Shown: piece by piece, positions 17,252-28,200 of the stretch | Position numbering within the stretch: position 1 is the stretch's first letter | How the letters are laid out: each line of letters opens with the position of its first letter | From: Segetibacter aerophilus | GTDB lineage: Bacteria; Bacteroidota; Bacteroidia; Chitinophagales; Chitinophagaceae | Length of the DNA: 64,000 bases | NCBI RefSeq assembly: GCF_007991655.1 | Contig: NZ_BJYT01000001.1 | Location: 770,942 to 834,941, forward strand | Reading direction: 5' to 3' | The notes under the pieces: model-generated | What the model saw: the letters and a program-made list of their open reading frames with translations, nothing else | Database searches by the model: none | Told to the model about the DNA's origin: nothing | Translations under genes and position numbers: made by a program

Positions 17252-17902
17252 ATGAACAAGAAAAATAAGCATCAATTACTTTGTACCACTTTGGTTTTGG
17301 CCGCAAGTTGTTTTTCGATCACAAACGGCGCCTTTGCCCAAGGGAAAACGGCAGTTAATCAATCAACAAAAGCAAATAAAACAGCACACATGGAAGAAAC
17401 AAACGGCACCACTATTACCTTAGGCGGAAACACGATTCATACTGTTGGAAAATTACCTGCTGTAGGTACGCAGGTGAAAGATTTTACCCTAACGGCGGTC
17501 GACCTGAAGGAAAAGACCTTTTCAGACTATAAAGGTAAATATGTCATAATGAATATTTTCCCAAGCGTAAATACGGGAATCTGTTCTAAGTCTGTCAGAA
17601 AATTCAATGAAGAAGCAGCAAGTTTAAAGAACACAACTGTGCTTTGTATTTCTAAGGATCTGCCTTTTGCACAAAAAGAATTTTGTGGCGCGCAGGGAAT
17701 TGATCATGTTGTAATGCTTTCTGATTTCAGAAACGACTTTGGAAATACGTACGGAGTTCAAATTAAAGACGGACCGATGAAGGGATTACTGAGTCGTGCA
17801 GTTATTGTTGTTGACCCTGAAGGTAAAATTGTGTATGAACAACAAGTGCCGGAAATAGGGCAGGAGCCAGACTACACGGCTGCAAAGGCTGCAATAAAAT
17901 AA
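17252..17902 (+). CDS. tpx: Exported thiol peroxidase (Tpx, atypical 2-Cys peroxiredoxin)
   Basis: The 216-residue protein is a Tpx with an N-terminal signal peptide (CFSITNGAFAQ) and a short Lys/Thr linker, so the usual about 165-residue enzyme starts near residue 50 (TITLGGNTIHTVGKLPAVG). The peroxidatic Cys is C111 in FPSVNTGIC and the resolving Cys is C145 in QKEFC; their spacing of 34 matches the classic Tpx pair. An SRAVIVVDPEG motif is also typical. It reduces peroxides, here probably in the periplasm with an exported thioredoxin-like donor. The family VDTG has become VNTG. It is a monocistronic gene. Confidence 0.92.
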   Translation: MNKKNKHQLLCTTLVLAASCFSITNGAFAQGKTAVNQSTKANKTAHMEETNGTTITLGGNTIHTVGKLPAVGTQVKDFTLTAVDLKEKTFSDYKGKYVIMNIFPSVNTGICSKSVRKFNEEAASLKNTTVLCISKDLPFAQKEFCGAQGIDHVVMLSDFRNDFGNTYGVQIKDGPMKGLLSRAVIVVDPEGKIVYEQQVPEIGQEPDYTAAKAAIK

Positions 17903-17962
17903 GAATTGCTTTAAATCCAATCATAGCTACCTGGTAGGATACAATTCATTTTTCAAACCCAA

Positions 17963-20410
17963 TTAATACCACTTGTTTTTTCTTTTATCCCAGGCGGTAA
18001 CGCCAATTTTAAAAGTGACCGGGTTATTAAATTGATTTGCTACTGATCCTACCAGGTATATTCCGACCTTAAATTTAGATCCCAGCTCGAAAGGCCATCT
18101 AAAAACTCTTTCTACTCCTACGAAAGTTTCTGCATACCGAAGATTGCGTTCAGGCGCAACGAGGAAACCTGCTCCCGCAACTTCTCGTAAACCAAGTTTT
18201 TTAAGCAGGGGTACTTTGTTTATAAAATACCCGTTGAATTCTTGTACAACGTGTGCCTGGTAAAAACGTTTGAACAAAGGGAAGGATGAATCAAGGGCCT
18301 GGAAGGCAGCATCAGGATTAGCAAAAAGTAGCGGGTCCCCGCGTCGCTGAAACTGGTAGTCAACAATGCGAAGATCCCTGTGATTTAGAAATGTACCTGT
18401 GTTGAAATTGTAATGAAGGATACCGAATAACCCTGTCGGCACTTCCTGTTTTATACCAACGTCCCAATAATCAAAATCTACTTTACTGCCAAAGACGCCA
18501 GGTATTCCTTTGCGATAAGTTGAATAGAATGTCGGCCACTTTGACCCCAGAATCACCTTCTCTTTTGGTTCTCTTATATACCGTTGAAAAGGCGTGTATT
18601 CTAACCTTACCCTTCCATACAGAGCATTGTAAGACTCAAACGGAATGGCTGTATTGCTACCCAATTCTTTACCGAAAAGACTATCGATAGTATTTCCTGT
18701 TTTATAATCATTAAGTGAACGGCGAAGCGCAAAATCAAGATCTGTAAACAAGAACAAACCGTTTTTAATTTCCTTGCCATGATTCACTCCAAACCCATTG
18801 TTGAGGTACATGTTGCTTCGCTTCAGCATGTTGATCCATGCATCTCCTGAAAAGATAAAATCAAAATTTCGTCGAAGGGAAAAACCATAAAAGGCCCGGG
18901 TAAAAGGATTGTACATCCTGCCGAAATTGAGTGAACCATTTATATCATGATTACGGAAACCATAACTAATATTTCCAAAGAAATGTATATTCTTACGCGA
19001 CTTGTACGTTTTGAAGTAACCCACGGAGGGCGATATCCTGCTTCCGCCAAAAGCAAATGGTTGGTAAAGTCCGGGAAGTGGTGGCAGCTGCCAGGTACGT
19101 TCGAGTTCGCGATTGTATAAAGTCTGTCCATCGATAAGTAGTTTCTTATAAGTAAATCTATTGGTAACCCTATCAATCGAATCCAGGTATTGCTTTGTGT
19201 GAGTAACGCGGTAGACACTGTCTTTATATTGTATCAGCTTTATCTCTTTAGATGTTAATGGCTCTGTTCTCGCCATTTGCCAAAAAGTACTATCACGTTT
19301 GAGTGCCTCCTCTTTGGTAGCACTTACTTCTACGCCGAAATAGTTTTTGGGAAATGTCTTATGTAATTCATAGTCCTGGTAAGTAACAGTTGTTGCTCCC
19401 GATAATTTATTTTTTCCTGCTTTTGATTGATATGTGAACCGTTGCTTCGATAACAGGGGCGATGCTTGATTGTACCATTGCTCTACCTGGAAAAAATCGT
19501 ACTGCGGCAAATGATATTTTGGAAATGAAAATCTCGCATGTTCAATAGTGAAACTGCTATCGTTTGTAATGATTTCACCCTCTACCGTTGCGTTGCTAAC
19601 TTGTCTTGGCTTTACCGCAATGGTGTACCACTTGTAATTACCCCGCTTCTCTACTTTTAATGTTTTAAACTTATAAGCCAGTAATCCACTAAAACTCACA
19701 GGCGATAGAAACTGCGTCGTAGATAGTCCGGGAACTTTTATGAGGTTGTTATAAAAATTAAAAAAGCCTTCGGTAGTTGATACATAAAAAAAATCTTCTC
19801 TGCTTCCGTTGTTTTTTATACCGAGACGTTCTTCTTTTATTTTTTGCTCAGAAGCATAGTCAAGTTTCAGCGAAACCTCTGTCATGGCCATGCCAGCTAT
19901 ATCGCGATTTGCAATAAATGCCACAGAATCATTCTTAGCTTTAAACCTTTGTTTTCTTGAGGAAGAGTCTTGTTGTACTGCCTTGATATAGACGTTGCTC
20001 GACCAAGCTCCCGGGGCAGCGGTAATGCTGTCTTTTCGTCGAATTATATTCTTAATTACTTCTGTTGCCGGGTCCTTATACTTTGTTTTTATCGTAACAT
20101 CCTCAAGTTGAGCTTTGTCTTCTTCAAGTATAATGTTCTGCGTATAATTCTTTGTAATGGTAACGGTTAAGACCTGCCTTTTATAACCTACGATGCTGTA
20201 CACGATATCATACTTACCTTCTTCAAGCAGAAGTATATAGCTGCCATCTTCTTTGGTAGTTGTACCGCTTTGCAATTCTTTTACCTGTACACTCACAAAG
20301 GCCAGGGGTTCTCTTGCAGCATTGGTTATTGTTCCCGTTAATTTAAATTGTTGGGCGTGTAAACTGGTAAGCCCAAGAATAGATAGTATAAGAAGTAAAG
20401 TTTTAACCAT
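17963..20410 (-). CDS. DUF5686 / carboxypeptidase-regulatory-like outer-membrane protein
   Basis: The 815-residue protein has a signal peptide (ending SLHAQ), then a carboxypeptidase-D regulatory-like Ig domain at 22-105 (FKLTGTITNAAREPLAFVSV, ending in IILEE), a feature shared with SusC-type proteins. The remainder (DUF5686) is a long beta-rich chain with many aromatic strands ending in NKWY, consistent with an outer-membrane barrel. No TonB plug is seen. Homologs are abundant in Bacteroidota and uncharacterised. It converges with tpx and lies upstream of the GH15 gene on the same strand but is separated by about 120 bp. Confidence 0.85.
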   Translation of the reverse strand: MVKTLLLILSILGLTSLHAQQFKLTGTITNAAREPLAFVSVQVKELQSGTTTKEDGSYILLLEEGKYDIVYSIVGYKRQVLTVTITKNYTQNIILEEDKAQLEDVTIKTKYKDPATEVIKNIIRRKDSITAAPGAWSSNVYIKAVQQDSSSRKQRFKAKNDSVAFIANRDIAGMAMTEVSLKLDYASEQKIKEERLGIKNNGSREDFFYVSTTEGFFNFYNNLIKVPGLSTTQFLSPVSFSGLLAYKFKTLKVEKRGNYKWYTIAVKPRQVSNATVEGEIITNDSSFTIEHARFSFPKYHLPQYDFFQVEQWYNQASPLLSKQRFTYQSKAGKNKLSGATTVTYQDYELHKTFPKNYFGVEVSATKEEALKRDSTFWQMARTEPLTSKEIKLIQYKDSVYRVTHTKQYLDSIDRVTNRFTYKKLLIDGQTLYNRELERTWQLPPLPGLYQPFAFGGSRISPSVGYFKTYKSRKNIHFFGNISYGFRNHDINGSLNFGRMYNPFTRAFYGFSLRRNFDFIFSGDAWINMLKRSNMYLNNGFGVNHGKEIKNGLFLFTDLDFALRRSLNDYKTGNTIDSLFGKELGSNTAIPFESYNALYGRVRLEYTPFQRYIREPKEKVILGSKWPTFYSTYRKGIPGVFGSKVDFDYWDVGIKQEVPTGLFGILHYNFNTGTFLNHRDLRIVDYQFQRRGDPLLFANPDAAFQALDSSFPLFKRFYQAHVVQEFNGYFINKVPLLKKLGLREVAGAGFLVAPERNLRYAETFVGVERVFRWPFELGSKFKVGIYLVGSVANQFNNPVTFKIGVTAWDKRKNKWY

Positions 20411-20531
20411 GGAAGCTTTGAATACTTTAAAAGTCTGATTTTAAATCGGTAGTATTCAACAACTTCGTGTTTTTTGCTTTGCCTTAACAAGCAACAATCA
20501 ACTGCATTGATAGGATGTTGCAGTACGATTT

Positions 20532-22352
20532 CTATTCGCCGTTCTTCCTGGTGCGTTCGTTCAACTTCTTATTGAGATTATATGCCGCACTTATCAAACC
20601 TAAATGAGTAAATGCTTGTGGGAAATTGCCAAGGTGTTCTCCTTTAAAACCAAGCTGCTCTGAGTACAGTCCGAGGTGGTTCGCGTAGCCCAACATCTTC
20701 TCGAAATAAAACCTTGCTTTCTCTAGCTGGCCAGAGCGTGACAAGCATTCAACATACCAGAAAGTACACATGCTAAAAGTACCCTCGTGACTAATAAAAC
20801 CATCTGAAGCAGCGATATCAGGACGATAGCGGTATACAAGCGAATCGGACACAAGCTCCTCTTCGATTCTTTTTAAAGTCGACAACCAGCGGGGATCTTT
20901 AGGACTAATGAAACGAATTAACGGCATGAGCAAAGTAGATGCATCGACCGTTGGAGACCCAGGATACTGCATAAAGGCCTTCTTGTCTTCATTCCAGAAA
21001 TCCGTATAAATACTATTGTAAATAATATCCCGTTCCCTTCTCCATTGTTCGTTTAATGGAAACGATCTCGCCTCAGCAATTTTTATAGCCCTGTCAAAAG
21101 CAACCCAACATAAAAGCCGGGAATAAAGAAAGTTTTTCTTGCCGCCTCTTACCTCCCAAATCCCCTCATCGGGTTGGTTCCAATTGCTGCTTAACCAATC
21201 GATCTGGCTTTCTAGGTTTTTCCAAAAATCATAGGAAATAGGAGTGCCGTATTTATTATAGAGATATACTGAGTCTAAGAGCTCACCGTAAATGTCCAGC
21301 TGCAACTGGCTGTACGCATTGTTGCCAATCCGTACCGGGGCCGACTTTTCGTAGCCTTCAAAATTATCCAGTGTTGTTTCTTCCAGTTGGCGGTGACCAT
21401 CTATAGAATACATGATGCCTAGCTCGCTTTTGCCCATAATATCCTGGCAAAGCTTTTCAACCCATTGCATAAACTTCCCCGCTTCCTCGGTATAACCTAA
21501 ACGAATAAGGGCATACATGCTAAACGATGCATCCCTGATCCAGGTATAACGATAATCCCAATTGCGACCAGATCCAATGCTTTCAGGTAAGCTAAAAGTA
21601 GGCGCAGCTATAATAGAACCATAGTTGTATGAGGTAAGCAATTTCAGCACTAATGCAGAACGGTTAACAATCTCCATCCAACGGCCCTTATAGTTAGATT
21701 GACCAATCCATTTTTTCCAATAGTTCACGGTTTGAAAAAGGCTGTCGGTTATAAACGTTTGAAAGTCTCGGTCCTGGTTATGTTCCTTGTCTACATGCTC
21801 AATAAGAAAGTCAGCAGTTTGATTTGGAGACAATGAAAAATCAGCAACAACGTCTCCATCCACAATTTGCAACACGACCGAGCTCTTTAATCTTAATACC
21901 AAACCGTCTTCGCCCTTACTTGAAAAAACGACCTCTCGATCATTTATTTTTTGCACTTCATGTGTACTTCTTCCATAGTTGAAGCGGGGCTTGCAGTTCA
22001 TCTTATACTCTACATTGCCGCGTACAGTTGTTACCCGGCGTATTAATTCTTTGCCATTGAATAATTCTTCTACAGGCATGAAGTCCATGATTTCGGCAAC
22101 ACCATCTTCCGATAAGAAGCGGGTAAGCAACACATTTGTGTCGGGCATGTACAGCTGCTTTGTTTTCATTGTTTTGAAGAGTGGATGGAGTTCAAACTTT
22201 CCACCCTTTTCCGAATCAAGTAATGCAGCAAAGATGCTTGGAGAATCAAAATTGGGAAAGCACATAAAATCTATGCTTCCATTTAATCCTATGAGCGCAA
22301 CGGTGTTTAGATCACCGACGATTCCATAATTCTCTATTGGTTGATATTGCAT
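20532..22352 (-). CDS. GH15 family glycoside hydrolase (glucoamylase/trehalase-like)
   Basis: The 606-residue cytosolic protein begins with the GH15 N-terminal beta-sandwich signature (IENYGIVGDLNTVALIGLNG, SIDFMCFPNFDSPS). The (alpha/alpha)6 barrel follows with SIGSGRNWDYRYTWIRDASF at about 258-277. Candidate catalytic acid Glu400 sits in EGIWEVRGG, and candidate base Glu523 in SHEGTFSMCTFW. Such enzymes hydrolyse alpha-glucosidic bonds in malto-oligosaccharides or trehalose. No signal peptide is visible. It does not obviously belong to the susCD cluster next door and may serve internal storage sugars. Confidence 0.88.
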   Translation of the reverse strand: MQYQPIENYGIVGDLNTVALIGLNGSIDFMCFPNFDSPSIFAALLDSEKGGKFELHPLFKTMKTKQLYMPDTNVLLTRFLSEDGVAEIMDFMPVEELFNGKELIRRVTTVRGNVEYKMNCKPRFNYGRSTHEVQKINDREVVFSSKGEDGLVLRLKSSVVLQIVDGDVVADFSLSPNQTADFLIEHVDKEHNQDRDFQTFITDSLFQTVNYWKKWIGQSNYKGRWMEIVNRSALVLKLLTSYNYGSIIAAPTFSLPESIGSGRNWDYRYTWIRDASFSMYALIRLGYTEEAGKFMQWVEKLCQDIMGKSELGIMYSIDGHRQLEETTLDNFEGYEKSAPVRIGNNAYSQLQLDIYGELLDSVYLYNKYGTPISYDFWKNLESQIDWLSSNWNQPDEGIWEVRGGKKNFLYSRLLCWVAFDRAIKIAEARSFPLNEQWRRERDIIYNSIYTDFWNEDKKAFMQYPGSPTVDASTLLMPLIRFISPKDPRWLSTLKRIEEELVSDSLVYRYRPDIAASDGFISHEGTFSMCTFWYVECLSRSGQLEKARFYFEKMLGYANHLGLYSEQLGFKGEHLGNFPQAFTHLGLISAAYNLNKKLNERTRKNGE

Positions 22353-22511
22353 TCGATATTTTATTCTTGCTCATTAATTTCTAGTCTTTTGTCCGTGGAT
22401 GCCTTGTTGCATGTATAACATGATTAAGACTAAGAACAAAAAAAGCACGAAAAATGATTTTTGTAAAATTTGTTGCAATAGCTGTACCGCCAGTTATTTT
22501 ATTGGCAAGAA

Positions 22512-24548
22512 TCAATAACTCAATCCTTCATTGTATTTAAACAAGCTGTAACCAGGTGCTTCTAAATTTCCCGGTACATCTTCTTTCTGATTTTTAACCG
22601 CCTCTTCTGTTCGGGGAGTAGTAAAAGGCATTTTGCCTGAGGGTTTAAACTTACCTGTAAGTATATCTAAAAGAGCATCCCTCGAAGTTCCGAATGTAGC
22701 AATCACGCCCTTGATGTTTGCCTTGTTTCCATCATTATAAATCTCATTGATGACCCATGGGTTTGTATAATTGATGGCTAGTACCGTTGGCTTTTTCTCA
22801 GTCAACTTATTAACGTAGCTGACATCTACATTGTTTCTCGACAGGGAGAGGTAAAGAGGAGAGCCGTCGGACTCAAACAACGATTTCGCTCCCGGCGTGA
22901 TCCACAATACAACCAGGTCTGCTTCCTCAGGTGTACTTACAAATTCAACATTGTGGTTATTGTTTTTTGCAGCGTAAACGTTGTGCGGATTTGCACTTCC
23001 TCTCTTGGGAAAGTAGGTCTCGAAATACACTTTTGTTTTCGCTTTAAGCGGAAGAGTTTTTGATTCATTCCGCAATAGAACAATTGATTTCCGTAGCGCA
23101 ACGTTTGCCCTCTCCTGGAACTTTGCATTGCCAGCAATTTTTTCAGCAGCCTCTGCATCAACATAGGCATTTTCGAAAAGGCCAAGTTCAAATTTTTCTA
23201 ACAGCAATCTTCGTACAGACTCGTCAACCAATTTCGTATCAACCATACCACTCTTTACTGTTTCCAAAAGCTTCGCAGGATCAGCTGTACCAGAGTAAAG
23301 ATTTACACCTGCTTCTAATGTTCTTTTATATCGCTCTATAACAGATAAGTTTTCGGCGCCCCACGGCATCATTTCGATGGGACCGGTATCGGAATTAATA
23401 ACGCCTTTAAAACCAAGTTTACCCCTTAGTAAATCCTGCAATATTCTCTTGTTGTATGCATAAGCGATCTTCTCATACTCGAGATCTTTAGGTATAGAAT
23501 AATAGGGCATGATGGATGAAGTGCCGGCTTTGATAGCAGCTCTAAACGGAATTAAATTGTTTTCGAACATCTTGCCCGGAAAAGTTTCATACTTACCCCA
23601 GTCAAAATGGGGATCTTGCCCGCCTTCTCCCGCGCCACCGCCGGGGAAGTGTTTAGTCGTAAGAGCCACTGAAGAAGCATTTAATTTCGGGCCTTGAAAA
23701 CCTAGTACTACCTCGGTCATCATCTGAGCTACCCATTCTGCGTTTTCTCCAAAAGTTCCTTCAATACGTTGCCACCGTGGTTCGGTTGAAAGGTCTGCCA
23801 TATACATGTAGCCTTTCCTTAATCCAACAGCTTTCCATTCTTGCCGCGCTATGTCGGCAAACTCTCTTACAAGTTTTAAATCACGCATAGCTGAAAGGCC
23901 CAGTTCACCCGGCCAGGTCGAAAAGGTGGTTGCCCCTACACTTAAGCCTATAGAAGCGTCTTGTGTTATATGGTTACGAGGATTAGAGGCGACAATAGCT
24001 GGAATTCCCAGGCCGTCACTTTCGCAAAGTGCTTGTAATTTATTTGCCCATTCTGCAGTTATTCTTGCACTAACATTTGCCCTGAAAATAAAATGACGGA
24101 GATGAAATTGTGTGACACCTTTTGTAGTACCGGCAACATTCATAATGGGCACGGGGAGCGGCTTGCGGGTAAATATATTATTCGTAGCAACAACGTCCTC
24201 TTCATTAAAATCACTTGTTACCTGTAGCTTGTTTTCTGATGCTTGTTGTCCACCTTCATTCTTCAAACGTGTTGTACTAATCAGCATGAAACCGACCTTC
24301 TCTTCTAATGACATTTTAGAAAGCAAGTCGGTCGCTCTCTCTTCATTTGAAAGCCTCCAATCTTCATACTTATCCAGCTTACCATTTTTATTCAGGTCTT
24401 TAAACTGAAGGGCACCAACGGTAAGAACTTTGGCGGATCTATATCCGAGTACCGGCTGTTTCATCATTACCCCTGCTTTCGGTTGGGCGATAGCAGCACT
24501 GGTTATAAATAAAGCAATTACAAGAAACTGAGGCGAAGCAATACTCAT
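22512..24548 (-). CDS. GH3 family beta-glucosidase-like enzyme
   Basis: The 678-residue product has a signal peptide (ending AAIAQ) and the two GH3 domains. In domain 1, KHFPGGG (299-305) is the conserved substrate-binding loop and Asp387 in VINSDTG is the expected nucleophile. Domain 2 starts near 480 (RKSIVLLRNESKTLPLK) and would carry the acid/base. A DLNKNGKLDKYEDWR segment precedes the barrel, a calcium-loop-like addition. The enzyme releases glucose from beta-glucans or beta-oligosaccharides. It is transcribed divergently from the first susC gene across a 686-bp region, and a GH144-like enzyme lies nearby, so beta-1,2-glucan oligosaccharides are a candidate substrate. Confidence 0.88.
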   Translation of the reverse strand: MSIASPQFLVIALFITSAAIAQPKAGVMMKQPVLGYRSAKVLTVGALQFKDLNKNGKLDKYEDWRLSNEERATDLLSKMSLEEKVGFMLISTTRLKNEGGQQASENKLQVTSDFNEEDVVATNNIFTRKPLPVPIMNVAGTTKGVTQFHLRHFIFRANVSARITAEWANKLQALCESDGLGIPAIVASNPRNHITQDASIGLSVGATTFSTWPGELGLSAMRDLKLVREFADIARQEWKAVGLRKGYMYMADLSTEPRWQRIEGTFGENAEWVAQMMTEVVLGFQGPKLNASSVALTTKHFPGGGAGEGGQDPHFDWGKYETFPGKMFENNLIPFRAAIKAGTSSIMPYYSIPKDLEYEKIAYAYNKRILQDLLRGKLGFKGVINSDTGPIEMMPWGAENLSVIERYKRTLEAGVNLYSGTADPAKLLETVKSGMVDTKLVDESVRRLLLEKFELGLFENAYVDAEAAEKIAGNAKFQERANVALRKSIVLLRNESKTLPLKAKTKVYFETYFPKRGSANPHNVYAAKNNNHNVEFVSTPEEADLVVLWITPGAKSLFESDGSPLYLSLSRNNVDVSYVNKLTEKKPTVLAINYTNPWVINEIYNDGNKANIKGVIATFGTSRDALLDILTGKFKPSGKMPFTTPRTEEAVKNQKEDVPGNLEAPGYSLFKYNEGLSY

Positions 24549-24775
24549 AGCAATTAGATTTATGGCAACCGTAGTATTTATAATAATTAAGAGAATACCT
24601 GTTAGATAAGAAGCTTGACGAGCTAAGATAGTAATACGAAAGCAAACAGAAACAAGCCGTGCTGCTTAAAAGAATTCCAAATGCAGACCCTTAAATTGTT
24701 ACTTCCGTAGTGCCCCAGCAAGGAAATTATAGGGAGGTAGGAGGGAAATTAATTTTAAAAATAAAAGCCTATTAA

Positions 24776-24808
24776 TTTGGTAGACTATTAATTCTCCCTT
24801 TATATTTG
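24776..24808 (+). promoter_or_regulatory. Putative Bacteroidota promoter for the first susC-susD pair
   Basis: TTTG (24776-24779) and TATATTTG (24801-24808), separated by 21 bp, match the TTTG / TAnnTTTG arrangement. Transcription from here would give a leader of about 420 nt before susC, leaving room for regulation. Confidence 0.55.
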
Positions 24809-24813
24809 TGCAT

Positions 24814-24832
24814 CAATATTTATTAAATATTG
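24814..24832. repeat. Palindrome just downstream of the susC promoter box
   Basis: CAATATT-TATTA-AATATTG is a perfect 7-bp inverted repeat with a 5-base spacer, 6 bp after the proposed -7 box. The position suits an operator, but in AT-rich DNA chance occurrence is possible. Confidence 0.35.
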
Positions 24833-25120
24833 GTTTTTGGCATCGAAATCATTTAAACCTGATAATTGAAATTTTGAAAATTCTACCTTTTTCAAATTCT
24901 GCCGATACTACAAGACTAGCAGCAAAATCTGGTTGTTGCTGTTGTATGTGCTGTTGATTCCACACGACCTTGCCTGTACTTAATTTCTATTTTTAAATCA
25001 TCATAACATAAATGTATTCACCAACAACAATGGCGAAAACACAAAGCATTTTTACAGCTTTGAACAAGCGGATTAGAGGTTTATTGTGTTGAGCTAATAA
25101 GAAAAAAGAGTTGAAAAAAA

Positions 25121-25144
25121 CCGGAACCACTGCAATGGTTCCGG
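25121..25144 (+). promoter_or_regulatory. GC-rich hairpin in the susC leader
   Basis: CCGGAACCA-CTGCAA-TGGTTCCGG is a perfect 9-bp stem with a 6-base loop, 90 bp before the susC start. No T run follows, so it is not a normal terminator. It stands out in the AT-rich leader. It might stabilise the leader RNA or be a dyad operator. Confidence 0.45.
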
Positions 25145-25234
25145 TGGAAATAACACAAGCCGGAGTTTGACATTACAGAAAGTGTAAAACCTTCTGCCGG
25201 GCATTGTATTGTCTAAAAAAACCAAAATAAAAGT

Positions 25235-28200
25235 ATGCAAAAGAATTTACTTACTTCATTAAGTAAAGCCATTTTAACCTTTGAACAACGGGGCCAATCT
25301 ATTTTAAAAATAGCTATAGTAACGGTCTTTTTTGTTAGTAGCAATCAATCGTTTGCACAGGACAATAAGAGCAAAACAGGTGACAACAATATTCTGCTTT
25401 TTGGAAAAGTTGTTGAAGAAAAGTCGAAAGCTCCGCTTGAAGGCGCTTCAGTTCATTTAAAAGGAACAACGCATGAAGTAATCACCGATAACCAGGGTGG
25501 ATTTAAGTTTGTAACCGGGCAGAAACTGCCTGTAACCTTTATCGTTAGTTATATAGGATACCAGACAAACGAGATTACTTTCAAGGAAAACAACAACATT
25601 TTTATAGAATTAAAAGATGGTACAAATGCACTGAACGAAGTAGTTGTGGTTGGTTACGGAACCCAACGAAAAAGTGATGTAACAGGATCTGTTGCCACGG
25701 TATCTAAGAACTTATTAAGTCAGCCTGCAGCTTCCTTTGATAATCTTTTACAAGGATCAGTTCCGGGTGTGGCTGTTACACAGAGTTCAGCGCAACCTGG
25801 TAGTACCGCAACGATAAGGGTACGAGGCGGCAACTCTATCAGCTTTGGTAATGATCCATTGTATGTAATTGATGGCTTTATAGTTTACAACAACAACACC
25901 TATGCAAATACTGGTGCATCTAATGGTGTTGGTGTAAATGCATTGTCTACAATTAACCCAAGTGATATTGAATCCATTGAAGTATTGAAGGATGCCTCAG
26001 CCACTGCCATCTACGGTTCAAGAGGTGCAAATGGGGTTGTACTAATCACTACAAGAAGAGGAAAGAAGAGTGGGAGTGAAGTAAATTATAGTACATATAT
26101 AGGCGTACAAAAAGTCAGGAAAAGACTTGAACTGTTAAATGCGTCTCAGTGGGCATCTTTAATAAACGATGTGAATTTTAGCGACGGTAAACCTAAAACA
26201 TTTTCCGACTCTGCAATTGCAGCTTTAGGTGTTGGTTCAGATTGGCAGGATGCAGCTATAAAAAACGCCACCATTCAAAACCATGAGTTATCATTTTCAG
26301 GTGGCGACGATAAGTCCAGGTTTTTAGTTTCGGGTAACTATTATAACCAAGGCGGAACAGTAGTCAATACCGGCTTTAAAAGATACTCGGCCCGGATTAA
26401 CTACGAGAGAAACATAAGCGATAAACTGAAGCTGGCGACAAATGTTTTTGGCAGTCAATCTGTAGAAGACAAACTTTTTGGAAACGCTTACAACAGCTCT
26501 AATTTTCAAAGCACTGCCTTCGCTAATCTGTTACTTCTTTCCCCTGTGGCTAAAATTTATAATGCCGATGGAAGTTATAATACAGCAAGCCCTTATTCTT
26601 CTACACCAACAAATCTTTTACAGGATATTGCAAAAACAACCAATAAAAGTTACCTCAATAGAATTCTTGGAAACCTTTCATTGGAGTATAAACTCATAAA
26701 AGAGCTAACCTTAAAAGTTACGGCGGGAGCAGACTTATTTAATGCAAGACAAAACTATTATTCTCCTTCCTTCGCCGGTTCCCCAGCAGGTAATTCAACC
26801 GGGTTTTCTACACAGGGATATGCTGCCATCGGCTCTGCAAATGCTACTACCTGGATCAATGAAAACCTGCTCACTTATGATCATTCCTTCAATAAAAAGC
26901 ATTTCTTAAATATTCTTGGTGGTTATACTATTCAGCACCAGAAAGATAATGTCGCAGTAGCCGCTGCACAGAAGTTTCCGAACGATCAGACAAAATTCAA
27001 CAACTTAAACTTTGCTTCGACACCAGTGCTTTCTACCTCAGATGCACATGAATCTGCAATCAATTCTTATCTCGCAAGAGTTAATTATTCTTTGCTCCAT
27101 AAGTACAACCTGTCCCTATCTGCACGTGCTGATGGCTCCTCTAAACTCGGTGCAAATAACCGCTGGGGATTTTTTCCTTCCATTGGTTTTAGTTGGAACG
27201 TAGCAGAAGAGAATTTTTTGGAGAAATATTCAAAAACAATCAGCAACTTAAAACTAAGATTATCAGCAGGCAGAACCGGAAACTCTGAAGTGCCGCCTTA
27301 TAGCTCACTTGCTGCACTTACACCCACCAACTATTATTTTTCAAGCACCCTGGTTACCGGAATCTCTCCAACTCAAATTGCCAATCCAGACTTGAAGTGG
27401 GAGACCACAACACAATACAATGCTGGAGTTGATGTGGGTTTGATTAGAAACCGGATCAATGTATCATTTGATGTGTATTTAAAGAGAACAACTGATCTTT
27501 TGCTGAATGTCCCTTTCCCTTTATATACCGGCTATGCAAGTTCCCTACAAAACGTCGGCAGCGTTGAGAATAAAGGTGTAGAGTTAAGCATTACTTCTGA
27601 CAACCTGAAAGCTCGTAACCTCAATTGGAAATCAACTTTTGTAGTGGCCGCAAACAGGAATAAAATATTAAGTCTTGGTAACGGAACTGATTATTATTTC
27701 CCGCTTGCGCCCACAGGTTTTGTATCGCCTGTTATCGTTAAAGTAGGTTTGCCCGTTGGTACTTTCTGGGGCTACAACACCGCAGGATTATTAACTGCTA
27801 ATGATCTCTCAAAAGGTACTCCTGTTTTAAACGGCGTCTCACAACAGGAAGGAGATCGCAGGTATGTGGACTACAATGGCGACGGTATTGTTAATTCAAA
27901 TGATAAGCATAGTCTTGGTACGGCCCAGCCCAAGTTTACTTTTGGTTTCAACAATTCAGTTACAATCAAAAACTTCGATCTTTCTGTTTTCTTCCAGGGT
28001 TCTTATGGCAACAAGGTTTTCAACTTTTTGCAACAGAAATTAGAAATACCTACATTATCTCTCAATGCAAGTTCAACGCTGCTTGACCGCTGGACTCCAC
28101 AAAATCCTACAGGAAAAATTCCAAGGGCAACCAACGCACCGGTATCACAAGTGGCTGATGTATATGTAGAAGATGCTTCTTATCTCAAACTAAAGAATCT

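Noticed and set aside
25121..25144. Hairpin read as a terminator
   Set aside because: It has a perfect stem but no T run, and susC follows only 90 bp downstream.
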